Both the position numbers and the translations under genes were made by a program. The notes beneath the pieces were generated by a model. That model was not told the DNA's origin and searched no databases. It saw only the letters and a list, made by a program, of their open reading frames with translations. 64,000 nucleotides of DNA. It comes from Chaetomium olivaceum. Its lineage: Eukaryota > Ascomycota > Sordariomycetes > Sordariales > Chaetomiaceae. The stretch is from positions 992,001-1,056,000 of the forward strand of contig JAYWVB010000007.1 in assembly GCA_039881045.1 (NCBI GenBank), given 5' to 3'. Of the stretch, positions 10,477 through 21,741 are shown piece by piece (positions within the stretch are counted from its first letter, which is position 1; each line of letters begins with the position of its first letter).

Positions 10477-12808
10477 ATGGCACCGAAGCGGGGAAAGAAG
10501 GCCGCTGCGCCGTCGACACCAGCTTTGGAGGGATGCACCATTGTCTTAAGTGGCACCTTCCCTGGCGCGACGCACGGATCTATCAAGACCAGAGTAGAGG
10601 CGCTCGGCGCAGTCCTGGCCACCAGCGTGACCGACAAGGCCACGCATCTCGTGGCAACCGAGAACGATTACAAGAAGCCATCCCCCAAGGTAGCCAAGGC
10701 ACAGTCACTTGGTATTAAGATTGTCAGCTTGGACTGGCTCTCGGCTTGCGAGGAAGGCAACACCAAGGAGTCCGAGGACAGCTACGATCCTGGCGTTGTT
10801 CAGGATGAGGACGAGTCCACCCAGCTGGACGTATCCAAACCTGCACCCGCGGCGTCGTCCCAAACCAACGGTACAACAAGAACAAGCACCAGAACGCGGA
10901 AGCGTGCCCCTTCCCCCGTTGTGGACAGTGTTTCGGATACCGAGCCTGCCCCGAAGGCCAAGCGAACGAGAGGGCGCAAGGCACCCGCTGTCAAGACGGA
11001 AGAGGAAGATGATGTCGACATGCCGGATGCCAATGATGCAGCCGACACTGAGATCAAAGAGGAGGAAGAGAAGCCGGCCAAGGCAAAGGTTGAGAAAGCC
11101 ATGGGCGAAGGCCAAGTAGCCAAGAGCAAAACCATGCAGATCCCTCTCGATGAGGGCTGCCCGTTTATCACATCCAAGGTCTACATCGACGATGCTGGAG
11201 TCATTTACGATGCGTCGCTGAACCAGACCAATGCATCGAACAACAACAACAAGTTCTATCGCATTCAGGTGAGATCCGCAAACCGCCTTTTCTGAGGTCT
11301 TATCTGACGGAAGAGTAGCTTTTGGAAGATCCCAGTGGCATCTTCCGGACCTGGACGCGGTGGGGCCGTGTTGGAGAACGTGGCCAGACTGCGGTGGCAG
11401 CTACGGGTACTTTGGACGCCGCAATGCGGCAGTTTGAGAAGAAGTTCAAAGACAAATCGACACTAGCATGGGCGGATCGCGGCAAGGACCCGAAACCGGG
11501 CAAATACGCTTTCGTCGAGAGGAATTATGACGACGATTCGGACGACGACGACGATTCGGACGACGCAGCTGCCGCGGGCAAGAAGCCTAGTGACCGGAAG
11601 GCGCCCGAGTCGAAGCTCGAGCCTGCTGTGCAACAGCTCATGAACTTGATCTTCAACCAGCAGTTTTTCAATGCTGCCATGTCCGCCCTCAATTACGACG
11701 CCCAAAAGCTGCCACTCGGGAAACTCAGCAAGGCAACCATTACACGAGGTTTCCAAGCGTTGAAGGATCTTTCCGCTCTCATTGACGACCCCGCCAGTGC
11801 TCAAGCAACCTACGGCACGGCGTACGGTCCGGCGGTTGAACAGCTCTCCAACACCTTCTACTCGTTGATCCCCCATGCCTTTGGTCGCAACCGCCCCCCC
11901 GTCATCAACACGCAAGGCATGGTTAAGTCAGAAATAGAACTTCTGGAAAGCCTGAGCGACATGAAGGACGCCGCGCTCATCATGAAGGTGGACAAGGCTT
12001 CCGAGAACGAGATTCACCCGGTCGACAAGCAGTACCAGGGCCTGAATATGAAGGAGATGACGCCCCTCGACCCGACCGGGAACGAGTTTACCCAACTCAA
12101 GAACTACTTGGTCGAGAGCCGCGGCGCCACGCACGGACACGAATATGATGTCGAGGCCATCTTCCGCATCGAGCGCCAAGACGAGTTCAAGCGGTTTGAG
12201 GAGAGCAAGTTTGGAAAGATGGAGCAGAATCGGCGCTTGCTGTGGCATGGTTCGCGCTGCACCAACTTTGGTGGTATTCTCAGCCAGGGACTTCGCATCG
12301 CGCCACCAGAAGCACCGGTATCGGGTTATATGTTCGGCAAGGGTATCTACCTGGCCGACATGGCGTCCAAGTCGGCCAACTACTGTTGCTCATACATTTC
12401 GGGCGGCACAGCCCTTCTTTTGCTCTGCGAAGCTGAGCTGGGTGATCCCATGCAGGAGCTCGTGCACGCTTCGTACACGGCCGGTGAGGATGCGGAGAAG
12501 AAGGGTATGGTGTCGACCTGGGGCCAGGGCTCCACCGGTCCCAGCAAGTGGAAGGATGCCAGCTGTGTCCACCCAGACTTGGCAGGTGTGAAAATGGTAA
12601 GTTTGTTTTTGAGGCTGTGTCTAGCCTACATAGAACCTTTTCCGTCTTGGTGTCATCGAACAACCCGCTAACGAGCATGATACAGCCTGACACGTCGGTG
12701 TTACCCGGAGCGACCAACGTGCCGAATGCCGATTTGTACTACAACGAGTACATTTGTTACGACGTCAAGCAGGTTCGCCTGCGGTATCTGTTGCGTGTTC
12801 GCATGTAA
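10477..12808 (+). CDS. Poly(ADP-ribose) polymerase (BRCT-WGR-PARP)
   Basis: Nuclear poly(ADP-ribose) polymerase acting at DNA breaks. Exons are 10477-11268, 11319-12596 and 12686-12808, all phase 0, with introns GTGAGA...GTAG and GTAAGT...ACAG, giving 730 residues. A BRCT domain lies at about 12-100 (LEGCTIVLSGTFPG ... KIVSLDWLSACEEG). A Lys/Arg-rich NLS-like linker (KAKRTRGRKAP) follows, then a WGR domain at about 220-330 (TWTRWGRVGERG), the helical regulatory domain at about 365-490, and the catalytic domain at about 510-730. The H-Y-E signature is complete: LLWHGSRC, GIYLADMASKSANYC and YYNEYICYD. N-terminal zinc fingers of animal PARP1 are absent, as in the Neurospora and Aspergillus enzymes. 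No breaks are seen. Confidence 0.95.
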
Positions 12809-13774
12809 CTGAGGTGAGGTGGAGGTTATTGGGCTGGGGGGTATGGTGTTCGGGATGGGAGGGAGTTTGGCACTTCGGATATATTCTATCTTTTGCTGCT
12901 GGTTTTGCTGTTTCGGTCTATGGACGGACTCACGCCTTGTAATACTGGCTACTTTTTAGGGCTTGCGCGAGTACCGAGTAGACAATGAAAGAACCTTTTC
13001 CCTGCCACGATGCATTTGCTGCTTACCATGGAGTCACGCCGGTATGTTCTCGGCATCTGTGCATCATGTGATTCTTCCAATCCCACTTGTTGAATTCTCG
13101 CCGAGAAGACGGCAGGAGCGCGCGGTTGCGAGGCCCGCTCCACCGCCAAGAGGCTTGGAAGACTTGGAAGAAGAAACGGGAGACCAGTCCGCAGCGGTTG
13201 CCAGCATGCGGGCCCACCACGTTCCCGCCTTGCCAACGGCCAGGCCGGGCAGGCACTGGGGGCAGATTGATAGGGTCTGAGGGTTTCTCGAAAGCACTTC
13301 AACCCCGAGGGTTTCTCGCTCTTTTTCCAGGGTCCCCTCTCCCGTCTTTTCCATCTCAACGAACCTTGAACCCCACAACGCGTACACAGGAAGGCCAAAG
13401 TTGAGTGGCTCCAGTGGCCAAAGCACCTGCAACAACGCGGGCGGCGTCGGAGAGATCTGCACAGCACTCAGCAACTCACATTCGGCAAATCCGAACAAAA
13501 CGACAGGCTGCAGCAAACCTCCCCTTTTTCTGGCGATAGCGAAATGTTTGCAGCAATCCGGGAACCAGACCCGCCCGCGCATTCCACCAGAAACCGACTG
13601 CGACATCGAACTGGGGATCAAGCTCAGGTCAATTCGGGAACAAACCGTGACGCAATTGTCAACGGGGATCGCAGCCGGTGACACACCGGGCCGGGCGCGA
13701 ACACAGTGCAGCAGCAGCAGCAACAACAACAACCTTCAACGTTGTCCGCCACCGGGAACCCGAACCACCCATCC
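12809..13774. other. Intergenic / 5' leader of the double zinc-cluster regulator
   Basis: No gene recognised. Immediately upstream of the regulator ATG the frame is open and begins with a CAG/CAA run (polyglutamine-like, 13709-13733) but lacks an ATG, so it is treated as leader. Confidence 0.5.
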
Positions 13775-16050
13775 ATGAGTACCTCACCCCGGCCCCAGAA
13801 ACGGACAAACACCTGCGTCACGTGTCGTGCGCGCAAGGTTCGGTGTGACGGTCGACGCGGCATCTGCACCAACTGTGAGCGCCTCGGCTTCAGCTGTTCC
13901 TACGATGAGAATGTCGGCGTCGAGGTCGTGCAGGGCGAGGGGAACGGCACCGCCATCTCGGTGCCGCGCCGCCGCGTGCGCCAGGCCTGTCAGAACTGCC
14001 ATGCCAGGAAGGCCAGGTGTAGCGGCTCCATGCCGAGTTGTGACCGATGCCGGGCCCAGCGTCTCGAGTGCGTCTACCGGCCTGGCAAACGCTCCCTCCC
14101 GCTGCCGCTGCCGAACCCCGCCGCGGCCCCGTCTCCCAGCTCCGGCATGGATATCGATGCGCCCCCCGGCCAGAGCGCACCCAATGACTACACCACCTCT
14201 AGCAGCAACGCCAGCCCTGCCACGGCCGCCGTCGACCCGACTGAACCTGACGAGGCCCTAGCCATGAAGGCCTTTGACAACTTTTTCCGCCATATCTACC
14301 ACGTCGCCATGTTTTCCTTCCTGCACCGACCGTCCCTCATGGAGCTTTACCACGCCGGGTCGCTAGACCGCGCTCTCGTGCTTTCGGTAGTGGGCGTCAC
14401 CTCACTGCTGACCGATCTGGGCCCGGGAATGGTCGAGTACGGCAACCGATGCGTCGAAGAGGCCGTCTCGCTGTGCCTGGCCGGCCTCGAAAAGCCGACC
14501 ATTTCCCGGCTGCAGGCGCTGGTGCTCGCCATCAAGCACCGCATCCTCTCCAAGCGCTTCTCCAGCGCCTTCATGCTCCACGCCATCGCTAGCCGGTTCG
14601 CCACGGCCCTCCGCCTGTACCAAGAGAACACAGAGCTTTGCTTTCTCGCACGGGAAGCCCGCCGCCGCCTCATGTGGGCCATCTACATGATCGACGCGTC
14701 CATTGCGACGGGCCAGGCGGAAGTCGCCATCTGGTTCGATGCCGAGCGCCAGATCCAGCTGCAGCTCCCGTGCAACGAGCGCAATTTTGACTTTGACCTG
14801 CCAGACCCGACAGAGTCACTCCGGCCGCCGGACCCCGACCCCGCAACCGGTATCGTGCCGCCACTGCCCGACGTGCTTGGCCTCATGGCGCTGCATATCC
14901 GGCTGTACTGGATGCGCACTCGTATTCTCCAGTGCACCTCACGGGCGGCCGCTTCCCCATCTGCGGACACGCTAGCCATGCTGCCGGGTCAGCTGGCCGA
15001 GCTCGCTGCGGAGCTCGAGGTGTTCGAGGCGAGGTTGCCAGTCTCGTTCCGCGAGAACGAGGCCAACTTCCGTTTGCGGAGTTATTCCACGCGACTAAAC
15101 ATATTCATTACCACGCATATGCTGTGGAGACAGTGTCATCTTGACCTGTACCGTCTCTTTCTCCCAGGGTTAAAAGAGGCACTTTCCCCCGCTGCCTTGC
15201 AGCAGCTAGATTCTCACTATGTGATGCAGTGCCGCCGTAGCTGCTACGAGCACGCCAGGCGGATGGCCGACATGATGTCGCAGCTGCTGAGCCTCAGCAG
15301 TACGGCCAGCACTCCCCCTGTCGCCGATTTGGATCTCACTGGGTGCGCGTTCCACTGCTCGAGGGTGCTGTATCACGGATTACAAACAGATAACGGCGAA
15401 TTTGGCTTGGGCTTCACGCAAGAACGCGTCCAGGAGCTGGCTAACGTGTGCCTCCGCGCTGCGCGGCAGTCAACTCCCGGACAAGCGTCTGCCAGTATTG
15501 TAAGTTTTATTTCCTTTGGTGCCCGGTTGCGTGAGCGAGCGAGCACTCACTGACGTCGACGCAGCAAGCGGATATCGAGCGGCTTATTGCCAACGGCCTG
15601 TCCCTGCCAGAAGTGCCGCCCGGTTCAACGGGCCGTACCCGTAGCCTCGGACCCGGAACGGGGACGCCGTACTTGGCACCGCAAGCCCCGGCGCCAATAA
15701 CAGATCACACGGCGGCCAATCGCATGCATCTTATGGTCCCGACCCCGAACCCGACCCCGAACCCGACCCCGGGGACCCAGCCGAGCGTAGGATCTATGCA
15801 GATGCCGCCGCCCGCGTCGATAAGCCCCATGGCAGCGCTGAGCCTGCCCATGGCTGCCGAACCGGCGGGGCACGGCGGCACGGTAGGCGTCGCACCATCT
15901 CAGGCCAGCGCAGTGACGAGTGGTAGCAATGCCTTTGAAGAGTTGCCCGACGGGCTCAACTTTGGCCCAGAGTTCTTCGGCATGGATTCGTGGGCGTCCT
16001 TCACGGGCTGGCCGGACATCGGGCAGTTTCCGACCAGTGAAATCTCGTGA
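13775..16050 (+). CDS. Fungal transcription factor with two Zn2Cys6 clusters
   Basis: Exons are 13775-15499 and 15565-16050 (intron GTAAGT...GCAG, phase 0), giving 736 residues. Two complete GAL4-type clusters lie in tandem near the N-terminus: CVTCRARKVRCDGRRGIC with TNCERLGFSC, then CQNCHARKARC with CDRCRAQRLEC about 40 residues later. The middle carries a fungal-specific regulator domain (DNFFRHIYHVAMFSFLHRPS ... RRRLMWAIYMIDASIATGQ). The C-terminus is Pro/Thr/Met-rich with a PNPTPNPTP repeat encoded by CCCCGACCCCGAA-type units at about 15740-15775, and ends with an acidic hydrophobic stretch suited to activation. Start ATG 13775 is the first in frame, just after a CAG/CAA-rich leader. Target genes are unknown. 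Two clusters in one protein is a minority arrangement. Confidence 0.93.
15738..15776 (+). repeat. In-frame CCGACCCCGAAC repeat in regulator
   Basis: About three copies of a 12-bp unit encode Pro-Asn-Pro-Thr. The repeat lies within the C-terminal low-complexity part of the transcription factor and is multiple-of-three in length. Confidence 0.75.
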
Positions 16051-16504
16051 TCCCCCGCGGTTTTGCCAGTTTCCTCCCCACCCACCCAGCCTTAACAATC
16101 CGGGTGGGATTTTTCTCGTTTAAATAGTTTCTGGCCTCCGTGGCACCATTTGAGGCGTTCATGTCGCCATACCCACGTGCGCGTGGGGTGCATATCGCGG
16201 GCTTGCTTGGTGGCGTTTTGTGGCCGGGGTCGCGGACTGGGGTCTTGTGTTGGAGCGGGCGGGCAACAACAAACGCAAAAGGGTAAAGGTCACGCGGGCT
16301 AGCTGTTATGGCTTCGCTGTCGGCATTACATTAATCGTGACGCTATCTCTAGGCTCGTGTACATCGTTTAGACATTATAGAACATGCTTCGGTCGCTGAA
16401 TCATTTCGCTCGTCCTGCTCGTGCTCATCCAAATACTCGTGCTCATCCCGCGCTTCCCCTCATGCGACCTGAACAACCCCTGCCCGCTCCATGCCGCCTC
16501 TGCC
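16051..16504. other. Intergenic between convergent genes
   Basis: 3' flanks of the regulator (+) and the membrane protein (-). No gene or repeat of note. Confidence 0.5.
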
Positions 16505-17720
16505 TCACCGCAACAGCGGGGTTTCCTCAGACGGGTCCGCGTCTTCGCTCGGCCTCCGGGACCCGACCGCCACGACCGTCACGCTCCGATCCAGATCGAC
16601 CACCCGTTCCCGATAGACCCAGGCCGCGCAGACCCCCGCCCCCGGTCCCAGCACGGCGGATGCCCCCACCATGAGCAGGGCCGCCCGCCACCCGGCCTCG
16701 ACAAACACCCAGTAGAGAATTGTTAGAGCGAGGAAGAAGGCGTCGGTCGTCATGGTCTTGAGCACCGAGCGGGTCATCTCGCGGCGGTCGTCAGGCTGCG
16801 TCAGCGCCCAGATGAGGTAGGCGTGCGCCAGGACGGAGCAGAGCACGGGGAGCGCATAGACGCCCACCACCGCTGCCCGAGTCTTTTCCAGGTGCGCACT
16901 CTCACCCCACCGTTCCCGGCCAAGCACCCGCAGCACCACCGCGCGAACCGCCCTCCGCACCAGCGACACCCACAGAGGGAACAGCAACCAAACGCCCACC
17001 ACCACCGGCGAGTCCAGCACCAGCACCAACACCGCCGGCACCACAAACCCCACCGCCACCGCAACCGGCACCGCAACCCCTTCCGCACGCACCCTCACAT
17101 GACGCAACCCCCCAGCAGCAACCACCCCGTCATCCCGCCCACCTCCAACCCCCCCAACACCACCGGGCGACGATACCAACCCCCCACCACTACCACCATC
17201 CACCCTCCCCTCCACCACCCGCCTCCCCCTCCTCAAAAAAGCCGGCACCCACCCGACCTGCCACACCACCGCGCCCATGGCCGGCCCGCCCAGCAACGAA
17301 TACACCACCCACCCGAGCGTCGGGTATCTGGCCCAGCGGGCCGGGGCGTTGCCGCGCCGCGCCGACTCCAGCACCGTCACCGTCACCAGCGCCGCCAGCG
17401 CTGCCAAAACCGGCGCCAGCGTGGCGGGCGCGCGGACACTGCCCGGGGCAGAGGCCAGGCTGGGCAGGGTGAGCAGGAAACAGAGCGGGGTGCCCAGCAG
17501 CGGGGGCAGGTGTTTGGTGAGCTGGGGCAGGCGGGCACGGGCGTGGCATTGGGAGAGGAGCAGCGGGAGGTTGGGGTCGTGGAGGGTGGTGAGGAGGTGG
17601 GTTGTTAGAGTGGCGATGAAGAGGGTGAATGGGGGGAGGAGGAGGAGGGAGAGGGGGAGGGGGAGGTGGTGGAGGAGAGGCCGTGGAAGGGGCTGGTGGC
17701 GGTGTGTGTGTGGATTCCAT
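16505..17720 (-). CDS. Multi-pass membrane protein, N-terminal frameshift
   Basis: The minus-strand frame ending at 16505 encodes several hydrophobic segments, among them LGTPLCFLLTLPSLA, AALAALVTVTVLE, VVYSLLGGPAMGAVVW, VPAVLVLVLDSPVVVGVWLL, YALPVLCSVLAHAYLIWAL, DAFFLALTILYWVFVEAGW and MVGASAVLGPGAGVCAAWVY. It has a cytosolic-type tail ending SEETPLLR, whose acidic dileucine-like end resembles a vacuolar sorting signal. The frame has no ATG. ATG 17720 starts a Pro-rich peptide (MESTHTPPPAPSTASPP) one frame off, and the switch must occur in the CCT/CCC-rich tract at about 17630-17680. A repeat-length error or polymorphism is likely. Strong GC bias is seen. No family is recognised. Confidence 0.6.
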
Positions 17721-18803
17721 TGTGGTTTGTGGTTTGTGGTTGGTTGGTTGGTTGGTGTGTGTTGTAATTCGGTGTTCTGGTTGTTTAGGGTTTTGGTGTT
17801 TGGTGTTTGGGTATTTTGTTCGCCGAGACGAGATTCTGATGCGAAATCGAGGAAAGCGATGATTTTGGCGTGTCGCCGAAGGGTGAGGTGCTTTTGTGTT
17901 TTGTTGATGGCCTGACTGCAGCTGGGTCGCCGTTGAAAAGGTTGAAAAGGCCGTCCCGCCGGCGGGAAGCGCGACGATTGTGAGATTGAGGAGGTTGGTG
18001 TGGTCGCGAGTGCAAATCTCGTGATTGTTTTGGTCTTGGCAGATCGAGGAGCAGATGATTTCTTTTCTCTCTCCCGCCCCGTGATATTCGTGGGGGTTGC
18101 GGGGTACAGAAGGTGGGGGAGCTCGGAAGCCGGAAGCTCTGCCAGTTGCCGTCACAGGGGATGGATGGATGGATGGATGGGATGAGGGGCTTTCATTCTC
18201 GGGGCTTTCATTCTCGGGAAACCGGACAGGGTTGGCCATGCATGAGATGCGCATTTGGAACCCATCAATCATCCAATCCGAGAAGGCTGCAGGCTTGCAC
18301 TTTTTGCAGGTTCCATTGCGCGCGGGCAGCCAGCTTCAAGAAGACAGGCAACCTGCAACCTCAATTCATTCATGGTTAAAGCTTGGGCACATTTTTGAGT
18401 ACCGCCGCTACCCAGCGACGGCGCAATGGCATTCGCATCTTTGACGACCCGGACCGGTGCTGCGACGGCATTCAGCCATGCGATTACATTAACGTCAAGG
18501 TTGAGCAAACACGGTACAGTATCCGTATCTATTTCCATAACGCGGACCCCACGTGTCGAAGCTCGAGAGAGCTGTGAGAGCGGAACAGGGATTATCCAAA
18601 ATCCTAAAGAATGAGTGCCTTGTCTTTTCACTCGATCTAACCTTTTTCCTACTCGGTTACTAGTTTTATTATTCCTGTTCTCTTTTTATTTGAGGGTTAA
18701 CGTCTTTCACACAACCTAGTTTCTTTTGAAGTTCGGCTTTCTTTGACCAGAGGCTGCCGTCCAATTTCGACCTCGAGTTCCAGTTTGATACCATGAGATC
18801 CGC
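17721..18803. other. Intergenic with simple repeats
   Basis: No gene is supported. A long minus-strand open frame across this region is GC/CT low-complexity and shadows the membrane gene leader. It holds a GGAT tetranucleotide repeat (about 18161-18182) followed by a 16-bp direct duplication GGGGCTTTCATTCTCG (18186-18218). Confidence 0.5.
18161..18218. repeat. GGAT microsatellite and adjacent 16-bp duplication
   Basis: ATGG/GGAT is repeated about five times, then GGGGCTTTCATTCTCG occurs twice in direct succession. Confidence 0.75.
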
Positions 18804-19438
18804 GTGGCTAACCACTTCATAGGCTCACGCCTTCACTTCATTACCAACTTCACAACCGAGAGCCCAAATACGCCTAGCCACGTGGAGCTGCAAGATATCC
18901 TAGGCTACCGTTTCTCCAACCCTCTACTCCTTGACGAGGCGACTTTAACACGCGGGGGTGGCTCGTCAACCCTGACGCCCCAGAACACCCATGGGAACAA
19001 ACCACTCGCCTTGGTGGGGGATGCTCTCATTCGCTTAGACGTCGGGGTCAGATCGTACGCCGAGGGCACTGGAACGGGCAAGCACCTCTGCACTGTCCAA
19101 CAGCACACGTACTAAGTGAAGCAGATGCGAGCAGTATTCTGCTAGCCGACATCGGATCCAACAAGTCGCTTGAAGCTATTGCGAAGCAGCTGGATCTCGA
19201 TAGGTTCATCATAAAAAACCCATCTCAGAAAAACGAAGAGGCTTCTCGGGTAACCCTCGCATCGACCGTTGAAGCCCTGATAGGAGCTGTCTGGATTGAT
19301 TCGAAACAAGACTTCAATCAAGTGCAGTCAGTAATCCGAAAGTTGGGCATTCAATGCTCAAAGCCCAAGTTGGTGGTGGTGGCCCCCTCCATTTCCGTCG
19401 GGGGAGGAGGGGGCCCAATATGGACCAAGCTAGGATAA
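18804..19438 (+). pseudogene. RNase III-like domain gene, broken
   Basis: Two halves of an RNase III fold lie in different frames. The first (to 19116) contains LQDILGYRFSNPLLLDEA and KPLALVGDALIRL, the family's N-terminal core. The second (about 19100-19438) contains LLADIGSNKSLEAIAKQLDL and RVTLASTVEALIGAVWIDS, the C-terminal core. Between them a third frame briefly reads ASTSALSNSTRTK, as expected for the linking helix, so at least two indels are needed. No clear ATG precedes the first half, since ATG 18793 is out of frame and closes at once. The signature LVGDALIRL lacks the acidic spacing of a catalytic ExxGD, as in the short single-domain fungal RNase III-like family. It is probably a decayed gene. 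Confidence 0.6.
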
Positions 19439-20347
19439 CTAGGGGCTTGGAAGGGCATCATCTGGCCAAGAAAAGGCGAACTTTACGGAGAATAACTTCC
19501 TGGAATGAGAAAAGAGAAGTTAAAGATAGAAAAAACGAAGAGATGAAGAAAAGGAACTCATAAAAGAAGCCACGCAAAGAAACGTAAAACCGAGGGAAAA
19601 GAGTCCTTTGAGCCCTTGGAAGGGTTTGTTTAGTTAGACGTACAACTTGAGCATCCACAGTCGGAGTCTGGCCATGCGGTAAGGACGCTCAGTCATCGAT
19701 AGTTAGGTGTGGGCTTGAGGGGCGTCTTTCGGTTGGGAATAGCTTCAAGTAAACCCGCCGGCATTCCGGGACTTTGAGCTGCCCGAACAGGGGCTGGCGT
19801 CCGATGCAACAGCGAATGGCGGACCAGAGTAATGGAGACACTCACCGGTCCCGCAACACGAGGCGCACATTTGGTTTTAGCACCCATTTCAGCGTGCCAT
19901 TTTGCAGGGGTTGCATCCATCAATGGCTCGGCTGAGCCCCCCCGGAACCCAAGCGAAAATGCCCCGAGACCGTGGCGTCCAATGCATGCAGCCTCGGAGC
20001 GAGAGTGCCACTCATCTTTTCTGTGTGCTTTTCTTTTTCGAGCGCCCCCCTTCCGTTTTCGAGTTTCAGGGTCCCATCGCCCGATGAGTGTACCGAGTCC
20101 ATGGAGGACCTCCGCACTCAACTTGATACAGGTCGCCGGGGTGCCTCCCATCGTCATGAACCAGCCCATTGAAGTTTTCACTCATCAAATGCCACAATCG
20201 ACCGTCCTTTCCTTCTTCTCGCCCGCTCGCAGCAGCAGAAACCTGGCCGAGAGGCCCAGTCCGCCAGGGTATCATCAACCAATGGGCCTGGCTCCAGGCT
20301 CTCTGTCAGTGAAGCACTGAAGCACTGAAGCACTAAAGCCTTTCACC
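19439..20347. other. Intergenic upstream of the SAT4-type gene
   Basis: No gene recognised. A 9-bp repeat (TGAAGCACT, three copies, about 20309-20336) lies just upstream of the receptor ATG. Confidence 0.5.
20309..20336. repeat. 9-bp tandem repeat (GAAGCACTG)
   Basis: Three direct copies of TGAAGCACT, a few bases before ATG 20348. They may lie in the 5' leader. Confidence 0.75.
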
Positions 20348-21352
20348 ATGAGTCGCGCTGATGAGTCTCGCGCCGCCGAAATTGCCACGGCCATCATCCT
20401 CTCGCCCCTCATCGCTGCTATCACTGTCGCCCTGCGGATGTACACACGAAGGGTTCTGGTTGGAGTACGCTTTTTTGAGGATTACTGCATTGTTGGCGCC
20501 ATGATCTGCTCTCTGACCATGTCGGGCTTCATGGGTACCTGTAAGCTTCAAGTTCCCTCCCGTCTAGACCCTTAGAGGTGGAGGCTGGTTCACCCCCCAC
20601 CGTCTTCGTCTTCGTTTCTGTCTGCCATGCCCTGTTCTAACCATCGAAGCTGTCATCCACGGATTCGGGAGACACATCGAGACGGTCAGTGACGAAGAGC
20701 TCGTCGAGCAGGGCAAGGTCGCGATCGGCGGCATCATCTTCTACATCCTCACCCACATGACCCTCAAGCTCTCCATCCTGCTCCAGTATGTCCGGATCAG
20801 CGTCATGCGGTTCGAAAAGACGCTCTGCTACATCATTATCGCCATTCTCATTACCCAGTCACTCACCTTGGCCGGGATTCACCTCGGCCTCTGCAGGCCT
20901 TTTTACGCCTTGTGGCAGCCGAACGTCGAGGGTGCGGTTTGCTTGAATCGGACGACGGTGTATTATGCCCAGCTTGGCATAACCATCGCCATGGACTTTC
21001 TCGTCCTCATCGCGCCACTGTTCATCCTCCGACACCTGAGTCTACCCTGGATACAGAAGTTCCTCATTCTCCTCGTCTCTCCTTTGGCGGAATGTGCGCT
21101 ACCACCCCCAACTTGTTGTCCGCTTACCTGTACGCACCACCTTCTGACACTACAGACAGGGCCTGCATCATCTCCATCCTCCGTCTCCTCACGGTCGTCA
21201 AGTCCACCCAGTCCAAGGATAGCACGTACGACAAGGTCGGCAGCGCCCTGTACGGTGTGATAGAACCGAACCTGGGCATCTTCTGCGCGTGCATTGTCAC
21301 CTTGCGGCCTCTCTTCCACCGAGTCGCACCCCGGTTCAGCCAGCGCGGCTGA
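20348..21352 (+). CDS. SAT4/rhodopsin-domain integral membrane protein, frameshifted
   Basis: Exons are 20348-20540, 20650-21093 and 21160-21352, with introns GTAAGC...GAAG and GTGCGC...ACAG. Visible membrane segments include IIFYILTHMTLKLSILLQY, TLCYIIIAILITQSLTLAGI, YYAQLGITIAMDFLVLIAPL and ACIISILRLLTVV. Family hallmarks are the DYCIVGAMI start, the LCRPF.ALW extracellular loop with cysteines, and the FGG.ACIISILRL junction. The second exon must change frame near 21071-21084 to read SFGGM before the last intron, so one base appears to be missing. The product stops at 21352, but a Ser-rich tail in the next frame runs to 21678 and may belong to it. Proteins of this family are often receptors or effectors in fungi. 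Role here is unknown. Confidence 0.75.
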
Positions 21353-21741
21353 ATCTCACGGACGACGACAACGCCGGGCAACAAGACGGGGCAGACACGA
21401 CTGCGAGGCCGTCGGCAACCTCTCGACGCCGTGCGTTTTTCGCTGCCTTTCGGCCAAGCCGCATCGATAAGAGTTTTATCATGCTGTCAAGCGATTTGAG
21501 CAGCGCCGCGTCAGCCAAGGCCAGTGTCAGGGGCGACGAGGGCGGGGCAGTGGTGGACTCGACCGCTCCAGTTGCCCTCGAGTCGTGGCGTTCCATGCAA
21601 GCCGGGGCATTGCCGGATGACAGGCGTGCGTCACAATTAGAACCGCAAGTTCGGTTGGAAGAGGGAATCAAGACTTGATGAACAGGTATCAACATGCGTT
21701 ACTAAAAAAACAAACAAACAAAAAGACCGAGACAGACTCCT

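Noticed and set aside
17190..18272. A 360-codon minus-strand frame rich in Pro/His/Thr
   Set aside because: Low-complexity CT-rich shadow across the membrane protein leader. The conserved hydrophobic segments lie in another frame.
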